Shown in pieces: positions 61,478 through 64,000 of a stretch of DNA of 64,000 bases (its first letter is position 1; the number at the start of each line of letters is the position of its first letter). A program made the translations under genes and the position numbers. Origin of the DNA: Actinomycetota bacterium (GTDB lineage: Bacteria; Actinomycetota; Thermoleophilia; Solirubrobacterales; 70-9). The stretch is from assembly GCA_018268575.1 (NCBI GenBank), contig JAFDWF010000126.1, forward strand, positions 18,236-82,235, in the 5' to 3' direction. The notes below the pieces were generated by a model that ran no database searches, had not been told where the DNA came from, and saw only the letters and a list, made by a program, of their open reading frames with translations.

Positions 61478-63322
61478 ATGACCACCGTGTCGAAGAAGCC
61501 AGAGACCGTGATCGTCCGCTTTGCCGGCGATTCGGGCGACGGCATGCAACTTGTGGGCGATCGCTTCACCGCCGCCACCGCCCACGTCGGCAACGACCTC
61601 TCGACCCTGCCCGACTTCCCGGCCGAGATCCGCGCCCCGGCGGGCACCCCTGGCGGCGTCTCGGCCTTCCAGATCCACTTCGCCTCGCGCGACATCCTCA
61701 CCCCGGGCGACCATCCCAACACCTTGGTGGCGATGAACCCGGCGGCGGTCAAGGCCCACCTCGGCGCGCTGCAGCCGGGCGGCACGCTGATCGTCAACGA
61801 AGACGCCTTCAGCGCCGCCAACCTGCGCAAGGCGGGCTACGCGGAGAACCCGCTCGAGGACGGCACGGTCGACGACTACCAGGTCTTCAAGGTGCCGATG
61901 ACGACGCTGACCACGCGCGCCACCGAGGGCATCGAGGGGCTGAAGCCGGCCGAGGCGCAGCGGACCAAGAACCTCTTCGCGCTGGGGTTGATCTCCTGGA
62001 TGTACGGGCGGCCGAAGAAGGAGACGATCGCCTGGCTGGAGGCCAAATTCGCCAAGCGCCCGGCGATCCTCGCCGGCAACGTCGCCGCCTTCAAGGCCGG
62101 CTACAACTTCGGTGACACGGCGGAGATCGCCGCCACCCCGATCGAGGTCGCGCCCGCCCCGCTCGAGCCCGGCACCTACCGCAACATCAACGGCGCCAAC
62201 GCCCTGGCGATGGGGCTGACCGCGGCCAGCGTGCGCAGCGGCCTGCAGCTCTTCTACGCCGGCTATCCGATCACCCCGGCCTCCGAACTGCTCCACCACC
62301 TCGCCCGCCACGACCGCTTCGGCGTCCGCACCGTGCAGGCCGAGGACGAGCTCGCCGCCGCCAACATGGCGCTCGGCGCCGCCTTCGGCGGCAAGCTCGG
62401 GGTGACCGCGACCAGCGGCCCGGGGATGGACCTGAAGGCGGAGACGATCGCCTTGGCGGTGGCGACCGAGCTGCCGCTGATCGTGATCGACGTCCAGCGC
62501 GCCGGGCCCTCGACCGGGCTGCCGACCAAAACCGAACAGTCCGACCTGCTGATGGCGATCCACGGCCGCCACGGCGAGTCGCCGCTGCCGGTGCTGGCGC
62601 CCTCGACCCCCGCCGACTGCTTCGACACCGCGCTCGAGGCAGCGCGGATCGCGATCCGCTACCGCACCCCGGTGATCATCCTCTCCGACACCTTCCTCTC
62701 CAACTCCTCGGAGCCTTGGCGGCTCCCCGATGCCGCCGCGCTGCCGGAGATCGACCCGAGCTTCGCCACCGGCCCCAACGCCGGCGACGAGTTCCTCCCC
62801 TACCTGCGCGACGCCCAGGGGGCCCGGCCCTGGGCGATCCCGGGGACCGAGGGCCTGCAGCACCGGCTCGGCGGCCTGGAGAAGGAGCACGGCTCCGGCA
62901 AGGTCTCCTACTCGCCCGAGAACCACGCGACGATGACCAGGCTGCGGGCGGAGAAGCTCGAGAAGCTGGCCGCGGAGCTGCCGCCGCTGGCGCTCGACGC
63001 CGACGAGGGGGCGGAGCTCCTGGTGCTCGGCTGGGGCTCGACCTCGGGCGTGATCGGCGCCGCCGCGCGACGGGTCCGCGGCCGCGGCGTCCCGATCGCG
63101 ACCGCGCACCTGCGCCACCTCGAACCGATGCCGACCAACACCGGCGAGGTCGTCCGCGCCTTCCCGCGGGTGCTGGTGCCGGAGGTGAACGCGGGCCAGC
63201 TGCTGAGCCTGGTCCGCGACAAGTTCCTGGTCGACGCGGTCGGCTACAACAAGGTCGAGGGCCTGCCGATCCTCGCCGAGGAGCTCGAGCAGGCGATCCT
63301 CGAGACGTTGGGAGTGGGATGA
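61478..63322 (+). CDS. korA: 2-oxoacid:acceptor oxidoreductase, fused gamma-alpha subunit
   Basis: A 614-residue subunit. Residues about 10-190 form the gamma domain (RFAGDSGDGMQLVGDRFT); the rest is the alpha part with NGANALAMGLTAASVRSGL, FYAGYPITPASELLHHLA and TSGPGMDLKAETIALA. With KorB it oxidatively decarboxylates 2-oxoglutarate (or a related 2-oxo acid) to acyl-CoA, reducing ferredoxin. ATG 61478 is chosen; a TTG at 61460 in frame is too close to the -10 box. Coupled to korB by ATGA. Confidence 0.92.
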   Translation: MTTVSKKPETVIVRFAGDSGDGMQLVGDRFTAATAHVGNDLSTLPDFPAEIRAPAGTPGGVSAFQIHFASRDILTPGDHPNTLVAMNPAAVKAHLGALQPGGTLIVNEDAFSAANLRKAGYAENPLEDGTVDDYQVFKVPMTTLTTRATEGIEGLKPAEAQRTKNLFALGLISWMYGRPKKETIAWLEAKFAKRPAILAGNVAAFKAGYNFGDTAEIAATPIEVAPAPLEPGTYRNINGANALAMGLTAASVRSGLQLFYAGYPITPASELLHHLARHDRFGVRTVQAEDELAAANMALGAAFGGKLGVTATSGPGMDLKAETIALAVATELPLIVIDVQRAGPSTGLPTKTEQSDLLMAIHGRHGESPLPVLAPSTPADCFDTALEAARIAIRYRTPVIILSDTFLSNSSEPWRLPDAAALPEIDPSFATGPNAGDEFLPYLRDAQGARPWAIPGTEGLQHRLGGLEKEHGSGKVSYSPENHATMTRLRAEKLEKLAAELPPLALDADEGAELLVLGWGSTSGVIGAAARRVRGRGVPIATAHLRHLEPMPTNTGEVVRAFPRVLVPEVNAGQLLSLVRDKFLVDAVGYNKVEGLPILAEELEQAILETLGVG

Positions 63323-64000
63323 GCGAGAACGGACATGAGACGAACGGCGGCGGTGGGACCGCGACCCTGACCAAGGCCGACTTCCAGTCCGACCAGGAAA
63401 CCCGCTGGTGCCCGGGCTGCGGCGATTACGCGATCCTCAACTCGGTGCAGACGCTGCTGCCCGAGCTCGGCGTGCCGCCCCATAAGACGGTCTTCATCTC
63501 CGGGATCGGCTGCGCCGGGCGCTTCGTCTACTACATGGACACCTACGGCATGCACGGGATCCACGGGCGGGCGCCGGCGCTGGCGACCGGGATCGCGACC
63601 ACCCGCCCCGACCTCTCGGTCTGGGTGGTGACCGGCGACGGCGACTCGCTCTCGATCGGCGGCAACCACCTGATCCACGCCCTGCGCCGCAACGTGCCGA
63701 TCAAGATCCTGCTCTTCAACAACCAGATCTACGGCCTCACCAAGGGCCAGTACTCGCCCACCTCGGAGACCGGCAAGGTGACCAAGTCGACCCCGTTCGG
63801 GTCCGAGGACCACCCCTTCAACCCGCTCGCCCTCGCCCTCGGCGCCGACGCCTCCTTCGTCGCCCGCACGATCGACGTCGAGAAGCAGCACGTCCGCGAC
63901 ACCCTACGGGCGGCCGCCGAACACCCCGGCGCCGCCTTCGTCGAGATCTACCAGAACTGCAACGTCTTCAACGACGGCGCCTTCGACGCCGTCCGCGGCA
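63319..64000 (+). CDS. korB: 2-oxoacid:acceptor oxidoreductase beta subunit (3' end cut by window)
   Basis: The frame begins at ATG 63319 in the korA stop and runs out of the window; 227 codons are visible. It has ETRWCPGCGDYAIL with cluster-binding cysteines, GIGCAGRFVYYMDTYG, the ThDP/Mg motif GDGDSLSIGGNH and LLFNNQIYGLTKGQYSPTS. All are standard for the beta subunit that holds thiamine diphosphate and the 4Fe-4S cluster. Confidence 0.93.
   Translation, partial: MSENGHETNGGGGTATLTKADFQSDQETRWCPGCGDYAILNSVQTLLPELGVPPHKTVFISGIGCAGRFVYYMDTYGMHGIHGRAPALATGIATTRPDLSVWVVTGDGDSLSIGGNHLIHALRRNVPIKILLFNNQIYGLTKGQYSPTSETGKVTKSTPFGSEDHPFNPLALALGADASFVARTIDVEKQHVRDTLRAAAEHPGAAFVEIYQNCNVFNDGAFDAVRG

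Noticed and set aside
60536..63118. 860-codon minus-strand open frame
   Set aside because: Antisense to the PucR and korA genes, repetitive Arg/Val/Gly composition, no domain; a GC artefact.

Overview
The window is high-GC bacterial DNA with dense, mostly co-directional operons. Neighbouring genes often overlap by ATGA or GTGA, promoters of the TTGACA/TAnnnT type are present, and at least two transcripts look leaderless. Together with fused gamma-alpha KorA and KorB, IS701-type transposase and many catabolic ABC transporters, this suggests an Actinomycetota genome, possibly class Thermoleophilia. The class is a guess from content; no rRNA gene or other taxonomic marker is present.

Layout. 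(1) 1-9680 (+): an eleven-gene catabolic operon: luciferase-like oxidoreductase, M29/NicX-like metalloenzyme, cupin, class II aldolase, 3-hydroxyacyl-CoA dehydrogenase, lactonase, SDR, VOC protein, amidase, zinc alcohol dehydrogenase and FAD monooxygenase. (2) 9681-12305: a scarred junction with coding debris, the 3' part of a tRNA-Asp gene, a complete IS701-family element (10185-11632) inserted at the edge of a 164-bp MITE, and a truncated hbd-like gene. (3) 12292-22033 (+): acyl-CoA synthetase, MaoC hydratase, FAH-family hydrolase, Ldh-type dehydrogenase, hydantoinase HyuA/HyuB, class III aminotransferase and RidA. (4) 22046-24070 (-): a GAF-PucR regulator, divergent from an oligopeptide-type ABC transporter (24146-29978) that ends in a strong terminator. 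(5) 30063-31037 (-): a quinone-oxidoreductase-like gene, followed by a repeat-rich gap with a decayed IS630-like transposase and a 26-bp inverted repeat. (6) 31957-37911 (-): FAH hydrolase, extended SDR, LutCBA lactate-oxidising proteins and a regulator-enzyme fusion (XRE helix-turn-helix, cupin, HpcH/HpaI aldolase). (7) 38135-48586 (+), divergent from the fusion: solute-binding protein, ureohydrolase, aliphatic amidase AmiE, LLM oxidoreductase, SMP-30 protein, class III aminotransferase, two permeases and a double-ATPase protein. (8) 48605-56375: CMD protein (-), then HIBADH-like dehydrogenase, SDR, a complete Liv-type ABC transporter and a small membrane protein. (9) 56356-64000: XRE-cupin regulator (-), Leu/Val-type dehydrogenase, a putative leader peptide, acetolactate synthase, a second PucR regulator, and korA plus the start of korB.

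How it fits together. Three transporter systems are each linked to enzymes acting on amides, ureido or guanidino groups, amino groups and 2-oxo/3-oxo acids, with local regulators of the PucR and XRE-cupin types. Module 7 reads like amide hydrolysis, then loss of urea, then transamination. Module 6 reads like cleavage of a 2,4-dioxo acid to pyruvate plus lactate, with the lactate oxidised by LutABC. The carbon would reach central metabolism through CoA-linked steps and 2-oxoacid:ferredoxin oxidoreductase. These pathway readings are inferences from family membership and gene order.
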